Shown: positions 39,135 to 48,735, counted from the stretch's first letter. The stretch: DNA of 64,000 bases from Halomonas alkalisoli (GCF_021412585.1 NZ_JAKCMI010000024.1:1-64000); one strand, 5' to 3'. Translations and numbers: made by a program. Notes: generated by a model not told the origin, from the letters alone.

Positions 39135-39167
39135 CTTGTTCATGACGCTTGTCGGTCGCCCACCGGG

Positions 39168-39863
39168 TCAGTAGCCGCCAATTCCCCGAGGTATCATGCC
39201 CAGGTTGTTCTCCACCGCCTTTACCCCCGTCATGTTCTCGGCAGCCACCTGCACCGCCATCTTCTCTTCCTGACTCTCGACCAGCCCCCAGAGCTGCACT
39301 TCGCCATCGGTCACGATGACGTTGATGCGGTCGACCCAGACACCGGTACGCTCGTCGATTTCCTTGAGAATGGCATCGCGGATCTCCCGGTCGTCGGACG
39401 TGACAGGGGGCTCGCCCTCCCCGGTGGTGGCCGAAAAGCCACGCAACAGGTTGGCGCGGCTGACAATACCGACGAGGCGGCCATCGCGAACCACCGGCAC
39501 CCGCTTGATATGATGGCGCTCCAGCAGCTTGGCGATACGTCGCAGCGACTCGTCCTCACTGACGGTGACCGGGTTGGGGGTCATGATCTCGTGGGCCTTG
39601 CGCGCGTGGGACTTGATGTATTCGCTGGCGTTATTGGCACCGGAGAAGATCGACTTCAGCCACCAGGACTTGCGCTGATCGGTGTCGTTCTCGACCCGTC
39701 GCATCAGGTCGCCCTCACTGACGATGCCCAACACCTTCTGGTCCGCATCCACCACCGGCAGGGCGCTGATGTTGTTGTCAAGCAGCAGCTGGGCGATTTC
39801 CCGAACGTCGGCGTCGGGCGGTACGGTAATGACCTTGGCAGTCATGACATCAACGGCTTTCAT
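39168..39863 (-). CDS. CBS-pair and BON domain protein
   Basis: A 231-residue cytoplasmic protein. Two CBS motifs (MTAKVITVPPDADVREIAQLL at the N terminus; MTPNPVTVSEDESLRRIAKLL near residue 92) are followed by a BON domain (about 155-225, VWVDRINVIVTDGEVQLWGLV). CBS pairs bind adenosyl ligands; BON domains bind phospholipid or act as scaffolds. The combination suggests a nucleotide- or stress-sensing regulator. GGAGATGCCGCC precedes the ATG. Confidence 0.88.
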   Translation of the reverse strand: MKAVDVMTAKVITVPPDADVREIAQLLLDNNISALPVVDADQKVLGIVSEGDLMRRVENDTDQRKSWWLKSIFSGANNASEYIKSHARKAHEIMTPNPVTVSEDESLRRIAKLLERHHIKRVPVVRDGRLVGIVSRANLLRGFSATTGEGEPPVTSDDREIRDAILKEIDERTGVWVDRINVIVTDGEVQLWGLVESQEEKMAVQVAAENMTGVKAVENNLGMIPRGIGGY

Positions 39864-40002
39864 GGCGGCATCTCCGAGCAGGGAAAACGGGAAGGCATAG
39901 GTTTGAATCTAGCCTGACATGGCGGCTCCCACAAACCGCCCTCTGGCAGTTACATTAGCAGACAAGCGTTTTCATCCGCTTGACGTGAAGCAAGCTTGCC
40001 CC

Positions 40003-41511
40003 TCAAGTCGATACCGCGATGGCCGAGTCTCGTTCTTCCTCCAGCTCCTCGCCCCCCTCCTGATGGACCTGCTCGACATCGACGATCCGGGAACGGCTCA
40101 TGACGATCTTCCAGCGCTGAATGATGGGCCGGTTATTGATCCCCTCCTCGCGGATGACCAGATTGAGCAGATGACGCTTTTCCACCGACTCCTGGGATAC
40201 CTGTCCATCCTTGAGGCGATAGACATGGTGCTCGCCCTTGTCCATCAGGCGCGCCAGCAGCGACAGGTCCAGCGACAGGGTTTCACGGGTCTTCTCGTAG
40301 CCGCTGAGAAAGCGGGTGGGCGACATGCGTGAACTCGATCGATAGTGGAGCACCACTTCCTCGCGCTGTGCCACATTGCGCTTGCGCACCCGCTGAATCT
40401 CATCATCGAGCTTGCCGAATCGCTTGTAGTCGAACCACTCTAGCTGGCGCCCCACCAGCGCACCGCTGGTGGCATCCAGGTACTGGCGTCGCCACTTCGG
40501 GCGGCCCTTGCGCAGCCAGCGCCACAGCGTATTACGCAGGTCGTCCTTGAACACCTCCCGCATGGCGTAGAGCACGGCCATCGCCAGCACGAAGAGGGCC
40601 GTGATGTCGCCCAGGGAATCGCGGGCCTGGAGCAGCCCCAGCGACACGAAGATCATGACCACTGCCGTGGCCAGCCCCTTGACCGCCTTCTGCTCGCCAC
40701 CACCCAGCTCCTGGCTCTGCTGCTTCAAGGTCACCGGGTGTTCGATCAGCCGCCGCAGCAGCCGCATCTTGTTGGACATCCGGGTGGGGTCCTGGGTGAC
40801 CCGGCGGGAGTTGTACTCCTCCTGCTCGCGATGGTCGCTCTCGGCGCTGCAGATCGCCAGCAGCCGCTTGCGAATCGAACGAAAGCCCTTGCCTCGCGGC
40901 AGGTTGGCCACCAGCGCCAGCAGCTGCTGCTCGGTGAACCAGGAAAGGTAGTTGTCGATATTGGCATAATACTTATGCAGCTTGTCGCTGCCGGGCTGGT
41001 TGCGACGCAGGCGGCGCAGTATGCCCTGGGCAAGCTCGCACAGCTCCTCGAGCTGTTCGCTCAGGCGCACCGCCGGGGTGATCGACTCCTCGGCTCGCTC
41101 ACCCTCCACGGCGGGCGGGTCGCCTTCGGCGCTCGACTCTTCCCGGCTGTCCTGACGCCGCTCCTCCTCCTTCACTTTTCGGGCAGTGTCCAGCAGGGTC
41201 TGGGTCGAGCGCTCCAGCGCGATGACGTACTGGTAGGCGTAGAGGCTGAGGCTCAACCGATACTGGTCGCTGGTCAGCTTGCCGCGGCTGGCCAGCCGGC
41301 TGAGCACCAGCGGCAGGTGATGCTTGTCGCTGTAATAGGTGCGCTTGCTGTGAATGGCACTGTGGTAGAAGGCGTCCTCCGAGATGACGTGATCGTTCAG
41401 TCCCAGCTCGCCGGGCACGAACAGGAAGACGTCCAGCCGGTGCGAGGTCTCCTCCTGCAGTACGCGGGAAATCTTGAGATGAAAGCTATCCTTGCGCTCG
41501 ACGGTGATCAC
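40003..41511 (-). CDS. Large protein of unknown function with two membrane helices
   Basis: About 502 residues from a GTG at 41511, which has AGGAG upstream; the frame is open to a TTG at 41604. I do not recognise a characterised domain. The N-terminal half is highly charged with a likely coiled-coil (LLDTARKVKEEERRQD). Two hydrophobic helices lie close together in the middle (AVKGLATAVVMIFVSLGLL and ALFVLAMAVLYAMREVF), and the C-terminal 170 residues are again charged and soluble, ending in a very acidic tail. It lies about 140 bp after the MscS-type channel gene on the same strand, so a shared role in envelope or osmotic stress is possible but unproven. Confidence 0.72.
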   Translation of the reverse strand: MITVERKDSFHLKISRVLQEETSHRLDVFLFVPGELGLNDHVISEDAFYHSAIHSKRTYYSDKHHLPLVLSRLASRGKLTSDQYRLSLSLYAYQYVIALERSTQTLLDTARKVKEEERRQDSREESSAEGDPPAVEGERAEESITPAVRLSEQLEELCELAQGILRRLRRNQPGSDKLHKYYANIDNYLSWFTEQQLLALVANLPRGKGFRSIRKRLLAICSAESDHREQEEYNSRRVTQDPTRMSNKMRLLRRLIEHPVTLKQQSQELGGGEQKAVKGLATAVVMIFVSLGLLQARDSLGDITALFVLAMAVLYAMREVFKDDLRNTLWRWLRKGRPKWRRQYLDATSGALVGRQLEWFDYKRFGKLDDEIQRVRKRNVAQREEVVLHYRSSSRMSPTRFLSGYEKTRETLSLDLSLLARLMDKGEHHVYRLKDGQVSQESVEKRHLLNLVIREEGINNRPIIQRWKIVMSRSRIVDVEQVHQEGGEELEEERDSAIAVST

Positions 41512-41649
41512 GTCGCCGCTGCTCCTGATCCAGGGACCGAAGGTCGGTAGTATCCAGTCCCATGGTACGGCGGAAGGCGGCCAGCTTGCCACGGTCCCAC
41601 CCAACGCCCTGCGCTGACGATGCGCCTGCCAGTCAACGCAGGGCCGTCA

Positions 41650-44004
41650 TCATTCGGGGGAGGCCCGCTGTGGATTGGTGTCGCCCTGCGGGTCGGCGAT
41701 GCCCGCTTCTCCCGGCTCACGCCCCTTGGCGTCGCGGAAGCGCCCCTGCGCGCCGTCGACGTTCGATCCTGCCCTGCCGGACATGTCATCGCCGGGCTGG
41801 CCCTCCATGGTGACGCTGAGCCGCGGCATGCCCAGGTCGATCTCCTTGGCCTCCATGCGCTGCTTGAGCAGCAGGTTGAAGGCACGGGCCACGTCCCACT
41901 GCATGGCCGGAGCGGTACGAAAGCGCATGCGCAGCACCGCGGCGCCCTCGTCGAAGCGGTCGACGCCCTGCATTTCCAGTGGCGACCAGATATGGTGACG
42001 CATCATCGGGTCCTGGCGCAGCTCCTGAGCGGTTTCATGCATCAGGGTGATGGCATCGTCGATCTTCATGGTGTGAGGTATGCGAATACGCATCAGCGCG
42101 AAACCGAAATGACGCGACATGTTGTGGATCGACTGGATGGCGCTGAAGGTGATGATGTGCAGGATACCGTCCAGGTCTCGCAGCCTGACGGTGCGCAGGG
42201 TCAGCCCCTCGACGGTACCCATGTGGCCGTTGATCTGGACGAAGTCGTCCACCGCCAGCGAATCCTCGATGATGATGAAGATGCCGGTGATCAGGTCCTG
42301 CACCAGGGTCTGGGCACCGAAGCCCACCGCCAGGCCGATGACGCCGGCACCGGCCAGCAGCGGCGTGACGTTCACCCCCAGGTTGGCCAGCCCCACGATA
42401 CCGGTAATGATCACGATGGTGGCGAAGATCACGTTGCGGATCATCGGGGTGATGGTCTGTGCCCGTGCCTGGTTGACCCGGCGGCCACGGGAGCGCCCCG
42501 AGGTGATCAGCGCCCGCTGGATCGCGGTATCGGCAAAGATCCACACCAGCCATGCCAGCAGCACGGTGAAACCCAGCGCCAGCAGTGCCTGGCCAATGCG
42601 CATGCCGGCTACCCCCTCCCGGCCCAGGCCGAACAGCGAGCCACCCCACACCTGCAGCGAGAGTTCAGCGAAGACGATCCAGGCGACCACATGCGAGAGC
42701 GCATAGCCGAAGCGTTCGAGACGACGCCGATACTCGCTGATGCGCCGCCGCTTGGTGCGCCGCTCGGTGTGGCGCTGGATCAAGCCGGTGACCACCAGCG
42801 TCAACACCAGCAGGCCGGCAGAGACGATCGAGCGGGCCAGTGCCGCGCCAACGTCCCCCACGGTGACGAAGATCGCCAGCAGCGAGCCCACGACGACCAG
42901 CAGCGCCGGCACATGCCATAGCCCACCGACGATACGGGCCAGTTCGATGATGGTGCCGCCGTCACGGCGCACGCCCCAGGAGCGGTTGCGGATCAAGTGC
43001 TTGATCGGTCGCTTGAACCTGAAAATGAAGCGAATGCTGAGAATTGCCGCGAGCATATTGGCCAGCACCGAGCCCAGTGCCGCCAGCTCATCCCCCACCA
43101 TCAGCGACAGCCGTTCCGAATTGAGCGCATCGCCAAGGGCGATCAGTGCACCGATCACGAACAGCATGCGCAGGGCCCGCTGCTGCAGGATCAGCACCGC
43201 AGTGAAACGATGGCCTCGGGTGAAGACCGATACCACGCTCTCCACGATCACCGACAGGGTGCGACCGCACAGCGCCAGGTAGGCGACGATCAACGCCAGG
43301 GTCCGGCCGGGGCTGGGCGGCAACACCTGGGCCAGGCCCATGATCAGGACGAAGGCGAGCGCCCAGGGCAGCATGCGCCGCAGGAAATGCAGTGCCAGCA
43401 GCCAGCCGCGCGGATCCCGCGGCAGGTCGAGGGGAAGCCCTCGCCTCAGGAACAGCAGCCTGCCCAGGGCGATCAGGATGACCAGCAGCCCCACCCAGAT
43501 CGCAATCAGCACGGCACTCTCGATCATGAAGCGCGCTGTCTCGGCACTGCCGGTCTCGACCATCAAGTCACTGAGGTCATCCCAACCCTGCTCCAGCTGA
43601 CGTCGCCAGTCGTCAATCGGCGACTCGCCGGCCTCGGCCTGCTCGCCCAGTTCGCTGAACGTCTCCGCCAAGGCGCCGAGCAGTCCCTGGCGCTGCCCGG
43701 CCCCCTCCTCGGCCCGCTCGGCATGCACCTGCTGCAGCTCGCGCAGGCTCTCGAGCAGCGCCTCGCGCTGCTGGGTATCCTCAAGCGTGCCGATCACCTC
43801 GTCCAGCGACTGCTGGAACGCCTCGGGATCGTGGGCCGTGCCCTCGTCGCCGGCTCCCAGTCCGCCAAGCGGCAGTGACTGAGCACTCAGCGGCGTACTG
43901 AGGAGAAGCAACAGGCCGGCAAAGGCAACCATGAACGGTAACCAGCTCCAACAACTGGTACCTCGCCTGACATCCGTCACTGCCTGAAAGAAACCACCTG
44001 GCAT
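41650..44004 (-). CDS. MscS-family mechanosensitive channel (YbiO-like, large)
   Basis: About 784 residues. The order is a signal peptide or first helix, an acidic periplasmic region with coiled-coil (EERAEEGAGQRQG area, about 40-140), about ten membrane helices, then the MscS core: pore helix GVNVTPLLAGAGVIGLAVGFGAQ, followed by IEDSLAVDDFVQI and the beta domain GTVEGLTLRTVRLRDLDG. Such channels release solutes on hypo-osmotic shock, important in a halophile. The ATG at 44004 is preceded by AAGGAGTGG and preferred to one 20 codons upstream. The acidic C-terminal tail after the beta domain is longer than in MscS. Confidence 0.9.
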   Translation of the reverse strand: MPGGFFQAVTDVRRGTSCWSWLPFMVAFAGLLLLLSTPLSAQSLPLGGLGAGDEGTAHDPEAFQQSLDEVIGTLEDTQQREALLESLRELQQVHAERAEEGAGQRQGLLGALAETFSELGEQAEAGESPIDDWRRQLEQGWDDLSDLMVETGSAETARFMIESAVLIAIWVGLLVILIALGRLLFLRRGLPLDLPRDPRGWLLALHFLRRMLPWALAFVLIMGLAQVLPPSPGRTLALIVAYLALCGRTLSVIVESVVSVFTRGHRFTAVLILQQRALRMLFVIGALIALGDALNSERLSLMVGDELAALGSVLANMLAAILSIRFIFRFKRPIKHLIRNRSWGVRRDGGTIIELARIVGGLWHVPALLVVVGSLLAIFVTVGDVGAALARSIVSAGLLVLTLVVTGLIQRHTERRTKRRRISEYRRRLERFGYALSHVVAWIVFAELSLQVWGGSLFGLGREGVAGMRIGQALLALGFTVLLAWLVWIFADTAIQRALITSGRSRGRRVNQARAQTITPMIRNVIFATIVIITGIVGLANLGVNVTPLLAGAGVIGLAVGFGAQTLVQDLITGIFIIIEDSLAVDDFVQINGHMGTVEGLTLRTVRLRDLDGILHIITFSAIQSIHNMSRHFGFALMRIRIPHTMKIDDAITLMHETAQELRQDPMMRHHIWSPLEMQGVDRFDEGAAVLRMRFRTAPAMQWDVARAFNLLLKQRMEAKEIDLGMPRLSVTMEGQPGDDMSGRAGSNVDGAQGRFRDAKGREPGEAGIADPQGDTNPQRASPE

Positions 44005-44137
44005 TACGTCACCACTCCTTGTCCATGTTCGCTGCCTCGCCCTGTGACAGCAGCCAACCAGCACCGATTCCTCCGAGCCTGCTCAGCACTATGCTAGGCT
44101 GGCCGCCAAGATCGCGCGACTCGCACAGGATGCCTCC

Positions 44138-45157
44138 ATGCTGCCTCAATCACCACCCGCACCGCTGAGCTATCAAGGTAGAACTCGATGTGTGGGTGTC
44201 GAAATCGAATTTGCCGGCCTGCCCCCCCTGGGAACCGCCGAGCTGGTGCATAGCCTCTTTGGCGGTGAGATCAGCGTGGTGAGCCCCCATCGCTTCAAGG
44301 TGGAAGGAACACGCTGGGGCACCTTCGTCATCGAACTCGATACGCAGTATGCCCACCCCGATGCGAAGCTGCTCGAGGAGGCGCCACTCAAGGAGAGCGA
44401 ATGGGAACGCCAGCGGCATCAGATGCGGGTGGACTTCCATAACCGGACGCGTCAACTGATTGGCGATGTCGTCACCGGCCTGGTGCCGACCGAAATCGTC
44501 TGCCCGCCGGTGCCCTGGGACGAGCTCGGTGAATTGGACGCCCTCTTCACGGCGCTCTGCAGCCATGGTGCCAAGGGCACCGATGCCAGCCTGCTCTACG
44601 GCTTCGGCCTGCACCTCAACCCCGAGGTGGCCAGCCTCGACGTCGCTGACATTCTCGGGCAGCTGCGCGCCTACCTGCTGATGGCGGAGTGGCTGCGACG
44701 GGAGATCGATATCGACATCACCCGCGAGGTGCTGCCCCACGCCAACCCCTTTCCCAAGCCCTACGCCCTCAAGGTGCTGGCTCCCGACTATGCCCCGGAT
44801 CTCGATGGCCTGATCGCCGATTACATCGCGTTCAACCCGACCCGCAACCGGGAGCTGGACCTCTACCCCCTGTTTGCCTTTCTCCGTCCGGATTACCCGC
44901 ACGAGCTGTTCCGCGACAAGCTGGTGAGGGCGCGCCCCACCTTCCACTACCGTCTGCCCAATGCTCAGCTGTCACAGCTCGGCTGGGGTGCCGTGGTGGA
45001 GTGGAACCGCTGGGTGGAGGTCGAACGCCTCGCGGCCGATCACGAAGCCCTCACCAAGCAGGCAGCGGCCTTTGTCACTTATCACACACGGCCGCGCCTG
45101 ATCCGCTGGGTCGGAAAGCTGCGCGACTGGATTCGGGAGGCCCGCACCCCCTCATGA
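44138..45157 (+). CDS. Amidoligase family protein
   Basis: A 339-residue protein of the amidoligase group (COOH-NH2 ligases with a glutamine-synthetase-like fold). The first-strand motif CVGVEIEFAGL, the acidic FVIELDTQY, YGFGLHLNPEV with its conserved His, and the basic FNPTRNRELDLYPLFAF are the expected ATP/metal and substrate elements. Such enzymes are thought to join amines to carboxylates of peptides or amino acids. It overlaps the amidotransferase gene by ATGA, so the two are coupled. Substrate unknown. Confidence 0.82.
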   Translation: MLPQSPPAPLSYQGRTRCVGVEIEFAGLPPLGTAELVHSLFGGEISVVSPHRFKVEGTRWGTFVIELDTQYAHPDAKLLEEAPLKESEWERQRHQMRVDFHNRTRQLIGDVVTGLVPTEIVCPPVPWDELGELDALFTALCSHGAKGTDASLLYGFGLHLNPEVASLDVADILGQLRAYLLMAEWLRREIDIDITREVLPHANPFPKPYALKVLAPDYAPDLDGLIADYIAFNPTRNRELDLYPLFAFLRPDYPHELFRDKLVRARPTFHYRLPNAQLSQLGWGAVVEWNRWVEVERLAADHEALTKQAAAFVTYHTRPRLIRWVGKLRDWIREARTPS

Positions 45158-45849
45158 GCCGCCCCCTCATCGGAATCACGACCTCTGATTACAAGAGCCG
45201 CATCGCCTGGTGGTTCGACTGGTTCGCCGTCTGGCGCCACGGCGGCCGCCCACTGCGGCTCTCCCCCTCGCGCCCGTTGCCGGCCTACCTCGATGGCCTG
45301 ATCATCGGCGGTGGCGACGACATCCAGGCCCACCTCTACGGCGGCGAGGTCCAACTCGATGTCCGGGTGGACCCCCAGCGGGACGAGCTGGAACTGGAGC
45401 TCATCGAGCGTTTCGTTCCCCAGGGAAAGCCGGTGCTCGGCATCTGTCGCGGCGCCCAACTGCTCAATGTCCACCTGGGTGGCACCCTAGACCCGGACAT
45501 CTATACCACCCATGAAGGGCTGAAACGGCGCCGAACCGTACTGCCTCGAAAGACGGTGGATATCGTCGCCGACAGCCAGCTGCATCGTATCCTCAAGGTT
45601 ACCTGGTGCCGCATCAACAGCCTTCACCACCAGGCCGTCCAACAGACCGGGCCGGGCATCGAGATCGTGGCCCGCGACCGGGACGGCCTGGTCCAGGGCA
45701 TCGAATCCCGGGAGCACGAGTTCCTGATCGGTGTGCAATGGCATCCGGAGTGGCTGATCTTCAATCGCCCCCAGCAGCGGCTCATCCACGCCCTGGTCGA
45801 AGCGGCCCGTCGCGGCATGTCCGCTGAGCGCTCAGCGAACGCCGAATGA
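45154..45849 (+). CDS. Class I glutamine amidotransferase / gamma-glutamyl hydrolase (peptidase C26, PuuD-like)
   Basis: A 231-residue protein with the C26 signatures: LIIGGGDDI, the nucleophile elbow GICRGAQLLNV (Cys near residue 101) and the catalytic His in QWHPEW. PuuD-type enzymes cleave gamma-glutamyl amides of amines. The start at 45154 overlaps the amidoligase stop (ATGA). The partnership suggests a ligation/hydrolysis pair acting on a gamma-glutamyl or peptide amide; this is inference. It is annotated from the ATG, because the open frame upstream overlaps the amidoligase out of frame. Confidence 0.88.
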   Translation: MSRPLIGITTSDYKSRIAWWFDWFAVWRHGGRPLRLSPSRPLPAYLDGLIIGGGDDIQAHLYGGEVQLDVRVDPQRDELELELIERFVPQGKPVLGICRGAQLLNVHLGGTLDPDIYTTHEGLKRRRTVLPRKTVDIVADSQLHRILKVTWCRINSLHHQAVQQTGPGIEIVARDRDGLVQGIESREHEFLIGVQWHPEWLIFNRPQQRLIHALVEAARRGMSAERSANAE

Positions 45850-45869
45850 CTGCCGAATGCCCCGAACGA

Positions 45870-45895
45870 CAGCGGCCACCCGAAGGTGGCCGCTG
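45870..45895. terminator. Bidirectional hairpin between convergent genes
   Basis: Perfect 11-bp stem CAGCGGCCACC/GGTGGCCGCTG with a CGAA tetraloop, between the amidotransferase and osmC stops. Confidence 0.65.
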
Positions 45896-45919
45896 GCAGT
45901 CGTGATTGTCAGGGAGGTA

Positions 45920-46351
45920 TCAATTTTCCAGCTTGGCATCCAGCGTGATTTCGGCATTCAACAGCTTGGAGACCGGGCAGCCCACCTTGGCCTTGTCGGC
46001 GGCTTCCTGGAAAGCGGCTTGGTCGGCGCCCGGGCTACGCACCCGTGTCTTGAGATGCACGGCGCTGATGCTGAACCCACCGTCGTCCTGGCTCAGCGTG
46101 ACCGTCGCTTCGGTCTCGATCTTCTCGGGCTCGAGGCCTGCCTCCCCCATGATCATCGACAGCGCCATGGAGTAGCACCCGGCGTGGGCCGCGCCGACCA
46201 GCTCTTCCGGATTGGACCCCGGCTTGCCCTCGAAGCGCTGACCGAAATTGTAGGGCACCTCCTTGAGCGCACCGCTCTCGGTCGAAACCTGACCGCGTCC
46301 CTCTTTCAGACTACCCTGCCAGACAGCGCTAGCGGATTTCTTCATGCTCAT
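45920..46351 (-). CDS. osmC: OsmC-family organic hydroperoxide reductase
   Basis: A 143-residue thiol peroxidase of the OsmC group. Both redox cysteines are placed: AAHAGCYSMAL (near residue 55) and KVGCPVSKLL (near 122). ATVTLSQDDGGFSI and HLKTRVRSPG fit OsmC. It detoxifies organic peroxides under osmotic or oxidative stress. The ATG at 46351 is preceded by AAGGAG; the frame is open upstream but that part is not homologous. Confidence 0.92.
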   Translation of the reverse strand: MSMKKSASAVWQGSLKEGRGQVSTESGALKEVPYNFGQRFEGKPGSNPEELVGAAHAGCYSMALSMIMGEAGLEPEKIETEATVTLSQDDGGFSISAVHLKTRVRSPGADQAAFQEAADKAKVGCPVSKLLNAEITLDAKLEN

Positions 46352-46518
46352 GTCGACTCCTTGCGATGATGGGAACTGGTCAATAAGGAATGGCGAGAAC
46401 GGCAGAGCTTGCCGCCACCATCCCTCACCATAGCGCATGGGCTTGTCTTCGCCATTTCTTTTGCGCAATTATATGGAAATATTTTTCATTCTCTTTCAAC
46501 CAAGAGCGCCTCAATACC

Positions 46519-47409
46519 ATGACACACCCTAGCACTCCCCGTGTCACCTTGCCCGCCACGGCACACGAATCCGCCATCGAGCTGCCGGTCATCGGCCAGG
46601 GAACCTGGTACATGGGCGAAGGCCTGGCCCCTCACCGCGACGAGGTCCGTGCCCTGCAGCAAGGCCTCGAACTCGGCATGACCGTGATCGATACCGCCGA
46701 GATGTACGCCGACGGAGGCGCCGAGGAGGTCGTCGGCGAGGCATTGGCCGGGCGTCGCACCCAGGCCTTCCTGGTCTCCAAGGTCTACCCCTGGAACGCC
46801 GGTCGCCAAAGCGCCATCGAGGCCTGCGAACGCAGCCTTTCCCGCCTGGGCACCGACCACCTCGACCTCTACCTGCTGCACTGGCCGGGCAGCATACCCC
46901 TGGAGGAGACCCTGGAGGCCTTCGAGCGACTGCGCGAGCAGGGCAAGATTCGCCGCTTCGGCGTCTCCAACTTCGACGTCGATGAACTCGATGCGCTCCA
47001 TGCCCTGCCCGGCGGCGGTGACTGCGCGGTCAACCAGGTGCTCTACCACCTCGGCTCCCGGGGCATCGAGACGGCGCTGCGACCCTGGGCACGCCGTCAC
47101 GACCTGCCGCTGATGGCGTACTGCCCGCTGGCCCAGGCCGGCCAGTTGCGCCACGACCTGTTCGGTCATCCTGTGGTCCGCGAGCTTGCCGATGGGCTGG
47201 GCATCACCCCCGCCCAGCTGCTGCTGGCCTGGGTCACCCGTCCGGTCGAGGGGCGTCGCGACGTCATCGCCATTCCCAAGGCGGTGCAGCCGGCGCATGT
47301 CGAAGACAATGCCGCGGCGTTGGCGATTCGGCTCGACGACGAAATCGTGGCGCGGCTCGACGATGCCTTTCCGGCGCCGAGAGGCAAGGTGCCGCTGGAT
47401 ATCGTCTAG
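46519..47409 (+). CDS. Aldo/keto reductase
   Basis: A 296-residue NADPH-dependent oxidoreductase with a TIM barrel. The catalytic tetrad is visible: Asp and Tyr in TVIDTAEMYADGGAEE, Lys in AFLVSKVYPWN and His in LDLYLLHWPGSIP. IAIPKAVQPAHVEDNAAAL is the C-terminal cofactor segment. It resembles YeaE-type methylglyoxal-reducing enzymes. The start at 46519 fits the family; the frame is open far upstream into AT-richer DNA with no SD. Confidence 0.9.
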   Translation: MTHPSTPRVTLPATAHESAIELPVIGQGTWYMGEGLAPHRDEVRALQQGLELGMTVIDTAEMYADGGAEEVVGEALAGRRTQAFLVSKVYPWNAGRQSAIEACERSLSRLGTDHLDLYLLHWPGSIPLEETLEAFERLREQGKIRRFGVSNFDVDELDALHALPGGGDCAVNQVLYHLGSRGIETALRPWARRHDLPLMAYCPLAQAGQLRHDLFGHPVVRELADGLGITPAQLLLAWVTRPVEGRRDVIAIPKAVQPAHVEDNAAALAIRLDDEIVARLDDAFPAPRGKVPLDIV

Positions 47410-47424
47410 GCAGGTGGTTACCGC

Positions 47425-47985
47425 TCAGGAAGCGTTCTTGTCGCGCAGCTTGGCCAGATTGGCGGCCAGGTGTCCCGCGCCCAGGCGACGCATCACCTCG
47501 ATATTGCGCTCGGGAATGGCCTCGGGGTCAGCATAGTGCGCCAGCACCTGTTCCAGGCTCGCCTCCCGCAGCAGGTGCAGCATCGGCCAGGGGGAGCGAT
47601 TGGTGTAGTTGGCGGGGTCGTCCGGCTCGGCATCCTCGAAACAGTAGTCGGGATGGAAACTGGCCAGTTGATAGATGCCTTCATACCCCTGGTCGGCCAT
47701 CAATGCTTCGGCGACGGCCAGGAAATCGAGGTAGTCGTCGAAATCCCCCAGGCCATGACGCAGCACCAGCAGGGTGGTCTCGATCGCCGGGGTCTCGTCG
47801 AGGCGATGGCACTCTTCGATCAGCGTCAGCAGGGCCGGCTCCCACTCGCTGTCCTCCACTTCCGTATAGCGAATGGTGTCGCGGGCAAGCTCCCGACCGG
47901 CGAAGGGGCAGACGTCGTGGGCGACCACGAAGCTCTCGACCCAGGTGCGGGTAGCGGCGAGGGCGGGGCTAATCGAAGCGGACAT
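47425..47985 (-). CDS. DUF1415 family protein
   Basis: About 186 residues of a widespread proteobacterial family of unknown function. VVAHDVCPFAGRELARD near the N terminus and a YQLASFHPDYCFEDAEPDDPANYTNRSPWPMLHLLRE-like central block (about residues 110-145) are diagnostic. The single early Cys and the Cys of the FHPDYCF segment could bind metal. The start at 47985 gives the family N terminus. Confidence 0.88.
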   Translation of the reverse strand: MSASISPALAATRTWVESFVVAHDVCPFAGRELARDTIRYTEVEDSEWEPALLTLIEECHRLDETPAIETTLLVLRHGLGDFDDYLDFLAVAEALMADQGYEGIYQLASFHPDYCFEDAEPDDPANYTNRSPWPMLHLLREASLEQVLAHYADPEAIPERNIEVMRRLGAGHLAANLAKLRDKNAS

Positions 47986-48057
47986 GGCAGGGCTCGGCAG
48001 GTGACGGAACCCCATGTTCGAACGCGGCGGCAAGGAATGCAAAGCCCAAGGCGACCC

Positions 48058-48735
48058 TCAGCGACTTTTCTCGTCACGCCGCGAGGCCAACCGGTCGGCC
48101 AGCCGCGTCGGTTCGGGCAGCTTGGTGCGTCCCAGGCAGCGCACCACCCAGTCGAGCGAAGTCTCAAGCGATATACGATGGCCGAGCGAAATATAGAGCG
48201 GCTTCACCCCCAGGCGAGAGCGCAGCACCGCGCCGATGGTCTCGCCGCGATGACGCAGCGGCGTCCACTCCCCCTTCGCCTCGGGCACCTCGCCGTGGGT
48301 GCCGCAGAGCCGCGACTTGGCCACGCCGATGGTCGGCAGGTCGAGCCACAGCCCCAGGTGCGAGGCCACCCCCAGGCGACGCGGATGGGCGATACCCTGG
48401 CCGTCGACCATGACCAGCTCGGGCCGGGTGGTGAGCAGGGCGAAGGCCGCCAGCGCCGCCGGGATCTCACGAAACGACAGCAGGCCGGGCACATAGGGCA
48501 TGCGGGTCGGCTCGCGGTGGACCACCTGCTCCACCGGCGCAAGGGTCGGCCAGCTCAGTGCCACCACCGCGGCCCGGGTCACCTCCCCACCCTCTTCGAA
48601 GCCGATGTCGACCCCGGCGATAAGCCGCACGGGGTCGATCCGATCCTGCCGTTCGATGTTGCCGGCCAGGCGCTTCTGCAGCGCGATGGCCTCCTCCGGG
48701 GTCAGGTTCCAGTCATGCAGCGCTGCGACGGGCAT
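48058..48735 (-). CDS. nfi: Endonuclease V (deoxyinosine 3' endonuclease)
   Basis: DNA-repair nuclease that cuts 3' to deoxyinosine, 225 residues. Catalytic Asp in LIAGVDIGFEE, Glu/Tyr segment MPYVPGLLSFREIPA, the second Asp in LVMVDGQGIAHPRRLGVASHLG and TIGVAKSRL are all present. TCAGGAGG lies upstream of the ATG at 48735. Divergent from sbcD with 83 bp between starts; both act in DNA repair. Confidence 0.95.
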   Translation of the reverse strand: MPVAALHDWNLTPEEAIALQKRLAGNIERQDRIDPVRLIAGVDIGFEEGGEVTRAAVVALSWPTLAPVEQVVHREPTRMPYVPGLLSFREIPAALAAFALLTTRPELVMVDGQGIAHPRRLGVASHLGLWLDLPTIGVAKSRLCGTHGEVPEAKGEWTPLRHRGETIGAVLRSRLGVKPLYISLGHRISLETSLDWVVRCLGRTKLPEPTRLADRLASRRDEKSR

